64,000 nt of DNA from Siphlonurus alternatus (taxonomy: Eukaryota; Arthropoda; Insecta; Ephemeroptera; Siphlonuridae), in assembly GCA_949825025.1 (NCBI GenBank), contig OX463783.1, positions 16,527,628 to 16,591,627 of the forward strand, in the 5' to 3' direction. The notes beneath the pieces were generated by a model. That model was not told where the DNA came from. It worked only from the letters and a program-made list of their open reading frames with translations, and searched no databases. Each line of letters begins with the position of its first letter. Positions within the stretch are counted from its first letter, which is position 1. Of the stretch, positions 36,015-49,400 are shown one piece after another. The translations under genes and the position numbers were made by a program.

Positions 36015-36998
36015 ATTAGAAGCAACCATGATGATCATGGAAGCAACATATCAAATCCTAGGCTATTATAAATAACAAAATTCATTGATTTCGTATTGTG
36101 TTACGTTTGGACATTGTAAATTATATAATAAAAAACACATAACTATATAAGCGCGTTCAAACAGATGATTCATTAATCTTAATTTGCAATCTAATTATAA
36201 AAGTAGAATAAATGAGAAATGTTATTTTCATATCAAATCTTGCGTGTCCGATGATACTACGTATAATAATATTTGTATAAAAAAATGAATAATTAAATTA
36301 TCGTATGATATGAAAAAGGGTCAAGTGAAACCGTATACAAATCTATAAACACAATATAAATATTTTATACTGCTGATATTATTCATTTCAAAGGTTTCAT
36401 TATGATACTGCGTAGTATCGACAAGGCAATGCGGAAAAATATGTAAAAATCTGGAAGGAACGTAATTTAAATGTTCATGATTAGAAAAAAGTTATAAAAA
36501 ATGCATTATTTTTAAATTAATATTAATATTTGATTAAAGATTAATAATTATTTTATTCACATTTCAATTGATTTTCCATTAATTTTGCTTTAAATTAATA
36601 ACAAAATAATATATGATCAGTAATATAATAATTAAATAACAACTCATTAGAACTATTATTATATAATTATAGTTTGTATTTAATCAATAATAAAAAATTA
36701 AAAATACAATAAGCCAACCCGAAAAAAAACATAATAATATACAACCTAATATAAAATAAACAGCGCATGATAATTTAGATCAAGAGACTATACCAGCTTC
36801 AAACCCGGATATTTACACTTTCAGATAACAGCTGCAAATTAATATTCTTAAATATAGCAACACCTTAAGCCTTGGTTAATCTTTGTCGTATTGTCGTTAA
36901 ATGTAATTTATCTTATTTTGGAGCTGATGGTCTCATAATTATAATATGCAAAAATAGAGGATTCGCAAAAATAGAGGATTCGACCCTCAGTATCTAAA

Positions 36999-37040
<42 letters not shown>

Positions 37041-37290
37041 GGAGTAGGGTCGTATCTCGTATGCTGCGGCAATGTTATTTCTATATAACGGGGTGGTAAT
37101 TTCGTTCCATCTTCCATGTATTATTTCATACAAGTAATTTTTTGGAGGGGATAAAGCGATCCACCCTTCTGTTCATATGTATATGATATTTTACTATATG
37201 AATCCTAATCCAACTATATTAAATACTTGATCCAATTTCACATATCATACACACATCAATGAATAAAAAAATTATGTCGTAAGGTTTCAA
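36015..37290. other. Intergenic region upstream of the opsin
   Basis: AT-rich; a poly(A) run of about 35 bases at 37002-37036. No coding exon recognised. Distal opsin regulatory sequence may lie here. Confidence 0.45.
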
Positions 37291-37293
37291 ATA

Positions 37294-37331
37294 TAATAAA
37301 CGCATTAAATAGATAGAAAATAGTATAAAAG
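37294..37331 (+). promoter_or_regulatory. Core promoter of the opsin gene
   Basis: TATAAAAG at 37324-37331, about 130 bp before the start codon, is a good TATA box and implies a start near 37355. Seventeen bases upstream is TAAT-6 bp-ATTA (37294-37307), a homeodomain-type palindrome. Photoreceptor genes in flies use a TAAT-ATTA palindrome just upstream of TATA (RCSI/P3), but with a 3-bp spacer, so this match is only suggestive. Confidence 0.55.
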
Positions 37332-37460
37332 GGATGTTTGTTTCTGTTAGGGTTGCACTTTTAGCCAAGCAGCTAGGGCCGTTGTACCTCGACTAACCCC
37401 GGTACCTCAAGACACACAAGAGTGCAATTCTTCTGTGTACCGTGGAACTAACTAGTCAAC

Positions 37461-40400
37461 ATGCCACCATCAGTAGATGAGTTGCCTATTCCAGAGGCTC
37501 TGGTTGCCAGTTGCCTTGGAAATCAATGTATTTATAATAGTAGTTCTATTATAGAACCATCTTACAGGTAAGTTCAATTTTTTATATTAATTAGTGTTGC
37601 ATAATAACAAAATTCAATTAGCTTTTTAAAAATAAATATAATGAATTAGACAATACTACAAAAAAAAGGTTAAAATATTGTTAATATAGTTTATCTTTGA
37701 ACGCTATAAAAGCACTCATATAAGTCATGGTTACCCCATTGAAATTGTAATTTATTTACAATTTTTATGTCCATATAGGTACCTTTAAGTTTATCATAAC
37801 ATAATATTATTGGCATAGTTTTCCATATTTTGATAAAAAAATCATCCGTGAATGAGAATTTGACAGTTTAGTATAAAAAATATAATATTTATAATTAATA
37901 TATATTCATTTTTTCCCCAAAAATTAACATTTTGTTTTCAAAATTTCTATATTACAGAACATTAGCTGTGAGTTATACAGTATATTATATTAAAAACAGC
38001 ATTAAAAAACTCATAAAAAATATTTTACTGCCTATATATACTTATCTATAATCTTTGTTACCTTCACTTAGGCAATCATGTTAATAATAAACCATATAAT
38101 TATATTTCTACGGTATATTTCTTCATTACGTTGCTAATACATCTTGGCTATATATATATTTCTAACAATGGCAATAGTAATACACATGATCGTTCTTGAT
38201 CACTTTCTTTGTTCTTATACGACAACCTCTTCCGTCACGCGATTTTCAGTTAAGAATGCGCTTAGCGTGGGACAAACGACCCATATCTATGTCAATATAT
38301 TTAAAGTTAATATTTCAATGCTTAAGTTATAGAAATTTCAACCTTATTAGAAATATTCTCGTTAGAACAAAGTTGATGACTCACTCAATCTCTTTGCAAT
38401 TTTGCTTGATGTTTAAATCAATATGATACTAATCAACTACACCACTCTATACTGAACGAATACAGTACTTAATATTTTTTTTACATTGTTTTTAATGGAC
38501 ATTAATAAAAACTTTTATTGTTTGATCCCGTTTTAGACTTTTAAAGTTGTTCAAAGAAAAATTAGAACTGCATATGTATTTTCTTTTTAATCTTGTAATA
38601 ATCATCAACATTTATATTTAATTTCGTAAAAAATTAATGATTTATTAATTTAAATAACAATTTTTATAATAAATTTTATTAATATGTGTATTTTGCAGAA
38701 ATCCTATATACCAATCCTGTAATCTCTATCGTTAAAAAATGCCATTGCATGTCAAGATATAGTATAAAAATAACACAGATTATTATTACTATTTAAGAAA
38801 ACTGTATTTCTGAAAACTACATAAATCAAAATAAATATTAAAATAATTCTTTAATGAAAAAAATATGGACATAATATTTTTATACATATATGCAGAGTTA
38901 AGCCAAAAACACTAACATTTTTAATAAATAATATGAATTTTAAAATTAAGCATAATAAATCATATTGCTAAAAAACATATTACCTAGAAAAACTAGTAGT
39001 TGTAATGTTCGTACCAGTTCATAAGCTCGCAGTGTGTCATCAGTAGGATCTTAGCGTGTCCTAGAATTAACATTAAAATTGTCGTGTCGAGCGTTCCCAG
39101 AATTATTAATTACGACGCTCAAATGTGAAATGTCATTAACCTTTTTCATTCTTAACTTCACGACACTTTTCATGTAGTTTATTTTTAAGTTTAAACGTAT
39201 TACCTTTTTTTTTAGTTCGATTTAATTATATTAAAAAAAGCACGCATAGAATTTTATGACTTTCTTCTGTTTTTTTTTTTATTTTATGCTCCACATTTTT
39301 ATAACTTGTTATCAAATTACCAAAGCAGTGCATGTAAATTTACTTATTATGTGAAATACAATTGTTAGTAGTTAATACTTAATGTACTTGGTATAGAATA
39401 TAAAACGAAAAAAATTACAGCTATAGATGTCGATACCAGCCAACGTATGCCTGTTATTTATTTAATTGATTTTATTAAACACAAATAGTGTACAGATACA
39501 ATTAAACATAAATAAATAGAAACATGGACATAGACACCGTTATTTATATGACGTATTTTTCAACACTTTTCACAAGATTTCACCAGGGCCGGGCATAATC
39601 AATTTTTTAAGACAGATGGTTAGAGTGGGGGGGAGGGGGGTAACCCTTCCACATTGCTTGTACAGTATTTTTCTCTATATTACGTGCCTAAAAGAGACGG
39701 GGAGGAGGGTGGCCCTTAAAAATTAGAGGGACAAGTTGATATGCAACTTGTGTTGCTTTGCTGTATTGCGGACTGCATACTTTCCAGGATGTCAAAAGTC
39801 AAAATAATTTGATTGAGTTTTCTGAATAAAAGCCTTTTGAATTTGAATCTGAATCCGGAAAATTATACATACGGTCATATTGGTATCACTTAATTAATCA
39901 AAACATTTCAAGAGTCTTGCACTTTTTACTTCAACAATAATATTAAACAAAAACTTTACAATGTGTTAAATGAACATCGAGAATCAAGATGGCGCGCCAG
40001 AGTGAGCAACGCCGACGTGACTCTCCGCTCAAATTGTCTGTCCTCTCCTGGTAACTATCCCTATCCTATTCTATATATTAATCGTCTTGATTTCTATACT
40101 CCTATCCCCAGTCAATTTGATTCATAATCATTATCTCGCCTCACCGCATCCACATAATCCTACTTTGACCCTGCTCTTCGGTCGGCCCACAGGAGTCGAC
40201 ACGTTGAGAATCTTTCAAATTCCTGCCATTCCTTGCATGTTGTCGCCTGCATCATCAACCTACATTATTGCACCCCACACCACACCGTCAACCCAATGTC
40301 CTAAAATCCAACCAATTCCTTGTGTGGTTTTGGTTCACCCACGGTAACACGTGGTGGGCATATAGGTACCACTTCCATCATCACCTTGCATCCCACATTC

Positions 40401-43400
40401 CATAATCATCCTATCCATTGTTCGTCCATTATCCTTTACAAGACCCTGCAAAAAACAGTTCAACTATACAATTGATCCAAGTTACTCAGTACGTGGAATT
40501 ATAGCCGTTTAGGCTCCTTCCAACAATTGTAAGAAGAAGAAGAAGTTAAATGAACATAATATGTTATACAACAATATTACGACCTTTCAAATGTTTTTGC
40601 TATATGTTTTTCTTGTAATTTAACATATTATCATAAAACTTTTCCTTTACATTATAATCTTATATAAAATATCTAAAAAAAGCAACCAAGTAAACAGAAA
40701 TTACATTACCTTGTAACTTTTTATTCCATGGTAAAGTTTTACTTTGTTGCATGCGAATGAGAAAATCTGACCTTGAATTACGTAACACATCGATATATAT
40801 GGGATTATACAGTACAGTCAAATTTATGTAATATTCCTTCCGGAAGTAGCCGGAAGTATGAAGTTTGTGGCTCCTCTCTTTGTAATTCAATTGTGAAATT
40901 TTACAAAGTTGTTTGAAGTGAAAGTACTGAGCTATATACGTGTGAAATTGTAACGCTGAAATGCAAAATAAATAAAAAGACCAGAAACTTTACACTTCTG
41001 GCTACTTCCGGATGGAATATCAAATTAATTTGACTGTACTTATAAGAACGTATTAAGGTTCCTTGTTTGTAAAATGACGGAAATGTACATTTCTTTAGGC
41101 AATAATATAATATGATTAAAAAAATTATGAAGCCTTGCATGGTAGCTTAATTTTCAAAATTTACAAGGCTTATTTATGATAGTTTCTGTAAGATTTTAAG
41201 ATTTTCCTATATAAAAGATAATGCAGATATAATATTAACGACGTAATGCTTTTATATTATTATATTTTCTGTTCTTGTGATCCTTAACTTTTCTAGACTG
41301 TACACTGCATTATACATTATATAACAGCCACCTAGAATATAGGTAATGGAAAAATATATATATACATGTTATAGGAAAGCGGAAATAATTTCGGACCATG
41401 TGCGTGATTACAAGAAATAAATGAAAAAAATGTCAGTGAAAAAGAAATGAAACATTGTTTTTATAATGCTTATCAATGTTTTTTATTTTTTATTATTATA
41501 ATATGCATGGTATTAAGTTCCTTTATCAATATAACGAAACGTTATTACATAATTTTTAAATTTCTACAAATTATACTTAAATTATAAAAAGACTATGAAA
41601 TTTAAGAAATAAAAAGTAAAATTGATAACACACAGATTAATTAAAATTATAAAATATATTGTTTTAAAAATTGTAAATATTCAGGGAAATTAATATACAT
41701 TAATTGCACTTCAAAAACTTTGAATCGGTAGCCATACACGTATTCATACATAGTCTCTGGATATAGCTTATATTCTTATATAATTAGAGCTACTTAATTA
41801 TTATTTATTGCATGAATAATACGGTAATTTGCCATTCACTGTATTGATATAGAAAACTTTTATATTTTGCTGGAGCAGCAATTTCTTGCTAACTGCAGGC
41901 CGTTTGTTATACAAAAAGTAAATTATTTGCAATGTTTATTTCTATAAATAAACAAAATTATAATAAGCGAAATTTTGTTGCATTGGAAAAAATATTTATA
42001 AATTATAATTTGCTTTTTGCATATAATTTTGATGATAGGATTATTACGAAGTTAAAATTTTCATCATAACCGTTTCAAGTAGTTAACTAAAAAAAAATAT
42101 ATACATAATTATATCAATTTCAATTATAAGTTTGACTTGTTATTCGACAGAATTAAGTGAAAACCCCACTTAACATAAATTACGCGTAAATATAGTAAAT
42201 ACTGCTTTACTTAAATTTTGATTTTATATTTTTCCACATCGCGTGAATATAAAAACATAAAAAAATTACAAACTTGCATTTATAAAATAAATAACATGTT
42301 TATTATAATTTAAACCAAAAGTAGTGTTTTTGTTGAATTTATAATGTCATCTGATACGTAAATATCGACATTTTTTTTAATCCTTTTATTTTATGATGTT
42401 TAATTGACAGTAATGAACCTACTTATTCAATGACCTAAAATTTCAAAAGGTCTTAACACTACTTAATTGTATAATTATTGAGTGTTTGCATGGCATGTTC
42501 TTATCATAAACTCATCTTCACTAATGTAGTCATTGCCATGTTAAGTAGCTCAAGATAAAACAAAATTTTAAATACTATAATTAATTATATTATATGGAAA
42601 TATCACAATTCAATTAATAATAAAAAGCTGAACAAATAATGTAATTGATAAATTGTGTGTAAAAATGCAATTAATATTCTAAAGTATTTTTATTTTGCTT
42701 TTAAAATAATATTGTCTAAATAGAACAGTTTAAACTTTAAACAATACAATTTTAAATGTCATAGAGTGTGCATTAATTATAATAAACATCAAATAGCAAT
42801 TTAAAATAAAGCCATAAAATATAATCTCTATAATTTAATCTGTTATATTTTTTAATAGGGGAATAATTCATGCAACTTAAGGTTTATTGATTGCTGAATT
42901 AATAAAAATATTCCTCTAAAATAATATTGGATTTTTGCTGGAATCGAGTTCTTGTACATCCATGCATGTTTTGTTATTTTAATTCGGGAAAATTAATAAT
43001 AAAAAAAAGAATTGAAAATATTTAGTTAGACAGAACCCATCTGGTGGCAATATTTTGTTTGAGCCTATAAGCTGTAGTTGAGGAAATAACACTAAATTGT
43101 TATTTTTCACTTCAATCGATGTAACTTATTGAATAATGGACTGTATTGAGTATGCAAGCAATTTTATTGTTCATAAAGAAGTTATAACTACAAAATCATT
43201 AAAAATATAAATATATGCTTGTTGTACGCAGTGACCTAATTCTAACTGAAACCAAGCTCGTGCAAATTATATGAATTTTTCGATGAAAGAAAATTGGCTC
43301 GTCATTATTACATTGAATTTGAATTTACAAGTAATATTTCAAATTACATTATAATAGGAGAAAATGTACCATACATAATATAATACGATATTTTATGTAG

Positions 43401-46400
43401 AAGTTCATACAAAATTAGAGTACTTCATACTTGTCAAGTAATTATAAATATAATATATATTTACACACTGTATAATATTACACTGTATGATATTTAATTA
43501 TACATTAAAATCACTTTTGCGCAATAAAGTATAAAAAATTATTTTTATTTCATAAATGAAAAAAAGTATTTCTTCATTATAAAAAGAATGATGCATTAAA
43601 AAAACTAGAAAGGTTGGCTTTAAATATGTAACTATATATTTATATCCTCGATTGATTTGACACATTTTTGTCTTGTATGTCCCCTTTTAGAATATTCCCT
43701 CGAATGATAAGCAAAGTTCTCATAATTGTTTAGAATATAACTTACAACTTTTCCCTCTCATTAGTTGTAAATGAAATGTATTATGTTTATTTAATTTGAA
43801 TAAAAAAAAATGTTTTTTGCAGATTTTGTATTAATATTATGACACTGAACTTTCCATATTTTCAGGCAGGCCCCACGCATGCTGGCATGGAACGTGCCAC
43901 CCCAAGATCTGCACCATATTCCTGAACATTGGTTCTCGTACCCTGAGCCCGACCCCATGCTGCACTACCTCCTCGCAGTGATCTACATCTTCCTCACCTT
44001 CTTCGCGCTAACCGGAAACGGACTCGTCATCTGGATCTTCAGCACGTGAGTCTCACGTCAGATACAGTCAAATTAATTTGATATTCCTTCCGGAAGTAGA
44101 CGGAAATGTAAAATTTGCTGCTCTTCTGTTTGTAATTCAGTCTTGAAACTTTACAGAGTGGTTTGAAGTAGATGTACTGACCTATCTGTGAAATTTTAAT
44201 GCTGAAATATGAATAAATAGGCTAGAAACCTTACACTTTCGGCTGCTTCCGGTAGGAAAATAATACAAATTTGACTGTACACGTTAGAAAATATAAAATT
44301 ACCCCCCAAAGTATGTAGTCTCAAGCGTATCTGAAAATGTTGATGAAATTTTTGCATAGCGTGTTATTCTTATCACTCATTTTCACTAATGTAGTCATTG
44401 CCATGCTCAAATTCAAATTTTATTTCGATCAGATAACCCAAAATTAACATTGCTGTATATTATATGCCCACTTCATTAGTGCAATTAAAGTTGACTTCAA
44501 GGCGAGAGGTTCTGGGAGTTTAAAGATTTGAAACATTATACTATAATTATTTCAGCTGCTTACAAAGAAAAATTACATTTTAAATAACAGGAGGATACAA
44601 AATATTTTAAATCACAAATTATTCTTCTGCAACACTCACTTAATTCATCTACAATTATAAAAATAGCCTTTTTCTGTGATTTCTCGCCCCCATTACCAGC
44701 AGGTGTAAGGGTTTATGGGCTCCTTATAAAGTGCTTGACCTTCCTCCATCCCTCTGTTTATATAATTATAGGTTCTACTCTTGGAGTAGACAAGTTAGAC
44801 ATACGGGAGAATTACTAAAGAAAGAAAAACTTTTTCTCTAAGAGACTCAAAAAATTGACACTACGTTATGTTGCTTTAGGGCGAAACCTCTGCGTTCTGC
44901 GTCCAACATGTTTGTGGTGAACTTGGCCATAGCCGACTTCATGATGATGCTCAAGACGCCCATCTTCATTTACAACTCGTTCCACCAAGGCTACGCACTC
45001 GGACACCTCTACTGTCAGATCTTCGCTGCCATAGGGGCGATGTCAGGCATTATTCAAGCCACCACCAACACCTGTATTGCCTACGACAGATACAGGTACG
45101 ATTTTTTTTTTTTTTTTTTTTTTTTTTTACAGAATACACGCCTGTAAGCTTGAAGCTCGAGGGAGTATATAAGGAGTGAATGGGTAAGGGAGGTAAAAGA
45201 TTATGGCCTAGGCAATGTTACGCGTCCCAGCATTCACTGATATCAGACTGAGGGAACCGTGGGAAACCTCAGTCACGACGGATACCTAAATTTTGTTTTA
45301 TCAATGTTAGGGGTTCGGGGGTGAAATTATACCTTTCAGAGGTCCCGAAATATATAGAAATACGGACAAATTTAAGCTCGAAAATGTATATTTAGCTCAA
45401 ATAATGTTTACTATAGTTTATTTCTACCTTACACAAATTAATTTATTTAAAGATGAAATGCATTACCGAAAAAAATTGTATTTTTTATGTATTATTTTGT
45501 GTTTCGTCTTTACACTTTGTTATTAATTTTTTGAGCTGTAGAAAAAAATCAAAGTAGATTATCAAAAGTTTTGAAAAAATAAATTCAACATTGATTTTAT
45601 AGCCAATTAAATAAAAAATAGAATTCGATATCAGTAAAACTTTTTTTTATCTTGTGGTCAAAATAAAACAAATATCGACATTTTTAAATTACCCTTATAA
45701 ATTCAAACTGGGTTGATATTTATTCATGAATATTTCATGGCCTCAATTCAGCAACTGCTGCACCACAGTAAAGTTTACGACTCCAATGCGCAATCCAAGA
45801 ACTAAGAAAATTTATTACCAACTGACCATAACGGCCTTTGTTATAAAAGTTGCATGACCCAATATGATATTAATACTCGTCTTCAATACATATAATGGAT
45901 TTCATTATTACACTAAAGAATAATGTATTCTAACCTTGTATAATTTTAATATCAATATATTGATAGAATTCAACAAAAATATAAGGCCGCGAACTAGCAT
46001 GTCTATAGTTTTTTTCACTACATTTTTTATCAGTTTTATCAGTAAAACAAAATAAGAAACAAAATTATTTTTAAGGTAGAGATAATATGTATCAGCTGGC
46101 CCAATGCTAAAAAAATCCCATTCATAAAAATTATGAAAAAAATTTAAAATGTTCTCCTCAACATCCCCTATCAGTAGGTAAAATATCAGGTATACAAAAA
46201 CGAGCTAGTTTTCGAGTTATTAATTTTTAAAGTTGACTAATTTAACATGGAAGTTCCATTTTTCCATGTTAAATTAGAGAACTTTAAAAATTAATTACTC
46301 GAAAACTAGCTCGTTTTTGTACACCTGATTTTTTACCTACTGATAGGGGATGTTGAGGAGAACATTTTAAATTTTTTTCATAATTTTTATGAATGGGATT

Positions 46401-49400
46401 TTTTTAGCATTGATCCAGCTGATACATATTATCTCTACCTTAAATGTAATATTTAAAAATTCAATATGAATGATATTTTATTTACAAAATACATAAGAGT
46501 TTGTTACAAAAAAATATGTACACAGATCCACAAAAAATGTAGTCTAGGCATGGATAACATTGTTCATAAATTTCATATAATATATTACAAGGAAATATAT
46601 TATATGTAATTCCCACTATCTTTAAGACAAGATAATTTAATTTAATACACTGACAGATAAATTCATGTTTCACTGAAAATATAATGACCCCATGTATCAC
46701 TAAATTATTTAAAAATTATATTAATAATTTATAAAAGTGTTAAAATAATTCATTGTTTATACTTGTTGTTTATTGTTATAATCAATAACTATTAAAATGT
46801 CAAAATATATGTTATTCCCCACCCAAACATAATGAGAAAGTAATAAATAAACACTCATTATCTCATCATACAAAGAAATTGTTTTTTATAACAATCAATA
46901 CGTTTACACGTCAACATTGTAACGACCTTCACGATTGTGAGTGCAATATTGATTTACAATAAAAAATGGAGAACTGAACTTTTGTACACATAGGGACACC
47001 ATGAAAATTATCTTTATACCAGAGAGTAAAGCTATGCAGATTTGAGCAAAAAAATATCACACAGTCTAGCCATCGCAAGTCTCCGCGAGTCTAATGCATA
47101 CCATAGACATAGACTCTTTGACAATGTCCACAATTAGAGTGATAACGTTCGGGAGGTCCTGAGGTGTACACTTCTGGATAGTTGAAACGTTATCAGTTAT
47201 GTTCTTGGTTGTTATGTTTGAATTTATTTTCCTCGTCTGTTGGCTATAATGAGATACACGGCATTGTATTTATTTATTGAAATACTATGTAAATATAGAA
47301 CGTGTTATACAGTCTCAAAATACGCATGTATAATATGTAATGTATATTTTATAGAAGGAACACAATCGTACAGTATCTTAATGATTATTTAATCCATACA
47401 GTGCATGGATAAATAAATATGGTTTATCATTTTATTCCCCAACTTTGATAATCTGATATTTGATTTTTTTTTCCTAGTTTTTTTTTTCTTCTTCGGTTTA
47501 AATAATACAATTTTTATCCCTTTTTAATTAACCATAAAATGTACATTATCAATTAGAAAATACTTAAATTAAAGTTTGTATTCTAGAGTAATAGTAAAAT
47601 CGCGTGAGTGTAGGTAATTGCAAATTTTTTTGTAAGTACTTTTAAGCCTTCAATTCACTATCTATTATGGCCTTACTTTTATTATACAGAATGATTTAAT
47701 TAATGTAATTTATTTCTGTTATAAAATAAATGCTGCAATATATTTAAATTTATGTTTGTAATATATCAATAATATTTGCATTCTTTTATTTGTACAGTGG
47801 ACGTAGTGAAATAAAGTATGTACTTCGATCAATAGAGAGCCCAAAAGTTACTCATGCTTTGTTTTTGGTCGTTATAACACTCTCTACATAATGTAGTTGT
47901 GGTGATCTTAGATTCAAGTGGGATAAATAGAATTGGTTCTTGAAATACCTTCTATAGAGCTGATTGCGCTGACGTCATGCCCCTGTAAGTTAGCTGCCCT
48001 ATGGAGGACCAGAATGCATATAAACAAATTGTGTATTGATTTTTTTTCACTTTATTAAATAAAACAAATCAGGTTTAAAAAATTCTAAAAATACGCCAAT
48101 AAACGATAGATAGTATAAAAAAATTCCATCATTATAGAACAATCAAAACTATTTTTTTCTATTTATTTTTATCATTTCTCCTATCTAATGCCATAGTAGT
48201 TGGACATCCACTTTCTCTTTTCTACCCTCCTGACCGTCCGTATACCTGCTATGCTATTTTCCCTCGTAAACAAAAACAGCAAACAACACACTTTATAAGA
48301 AAAATTAAATATTCCTATTTTTTATTGCTTGATATGACTTTATTGGTAGCAAGTCAGGCAAAGGTATATTACGTTCCATGAAGGTGTACCCCAATATTGA
48401 AATTCATCTCTACAATATCAGTAAGAGATGAAAAAATATATATATGAGCACCAAAATGGCGGCCAATATTAATGACGTCAAGCCTTGTTTGACAGGACGA
48501 TCTCGAACCCCATGGATGGAAAGATCCGCAAGGGTAAGGCCATGATGATGGTGATGCTGACTTGGTGCTACGCGCTACCCTGGACCTTGATGCCACTCTC
48601 AGAGTACTGGGGACGCTTTGTGCCAGGTGTGTAAAACAATTAGTATTGATTTTAATAATGCGGTGACGTCATGAACTATCGTCGTTATTATTTTGTTTTA
48701 TAGAGAGTAAGGTTTAAAAAATAAATTTTCTAAAATAATTCTGCTAGTATATTAATGTATTGAATATTATCAGTGCAACAAAAATTATAATTCAGATTTG
48801 ATATATAGATTTCCCCCGTACTGAATTAAAAAAGTAAAAATTGAAAGAAAATTAATTTATTTCGATTAATTTTTATTTTTCATTAATTTAAATTCAATCT
48901 TTTTGCTGTTCTTATTTTGTTCACGATATTTCAATTTTCTTATATTTATAATGCTATTTTCCCCCATTTGTTCTCATTTTTTCTTAATACCATGTTCTCC
49001 ATTTCCTAATTTTATTTTCAATGCTGTCTCTCCAGTGGAGTATCGACATCAATTTTTTTTATTGCAGAAATGGATAGAGGGTGCAAAGTTATGCTACCCC
49101 TGATTTTTTTCAGATTTTTTAGAGCCCAGCAACTATTTTTTAAACATTATTGAAAGTGCAGAAAAAGTGCCGCCTCTTGCCGCCTCTCTTAATAAAAGAT
49201 AGGACCCAAAAGGGACGTGGATTCGAACCTGACCTCGCCAAAACTTTTTAGCAATACTTCCCGGTCCCTAAAAAATCTGAAAAAAAAAAATCAGAGTAAC
49301 ATGACTTTTCATCCTCTATCCATTTCTGCTATAAAAAATTTTGAGGTCGATACTCCGTTGTTCGTTTCGACTGTAACGGGCTGTTCCCTGGCTGTTCCAG

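Noticed and set aside
40087..40347. 86-codon open frame (also at 17652-17912) as a host gene
   Set aside because: It lies inside both copies of the retroposon, has no recognisable domain, and does not span a plausible full protein.
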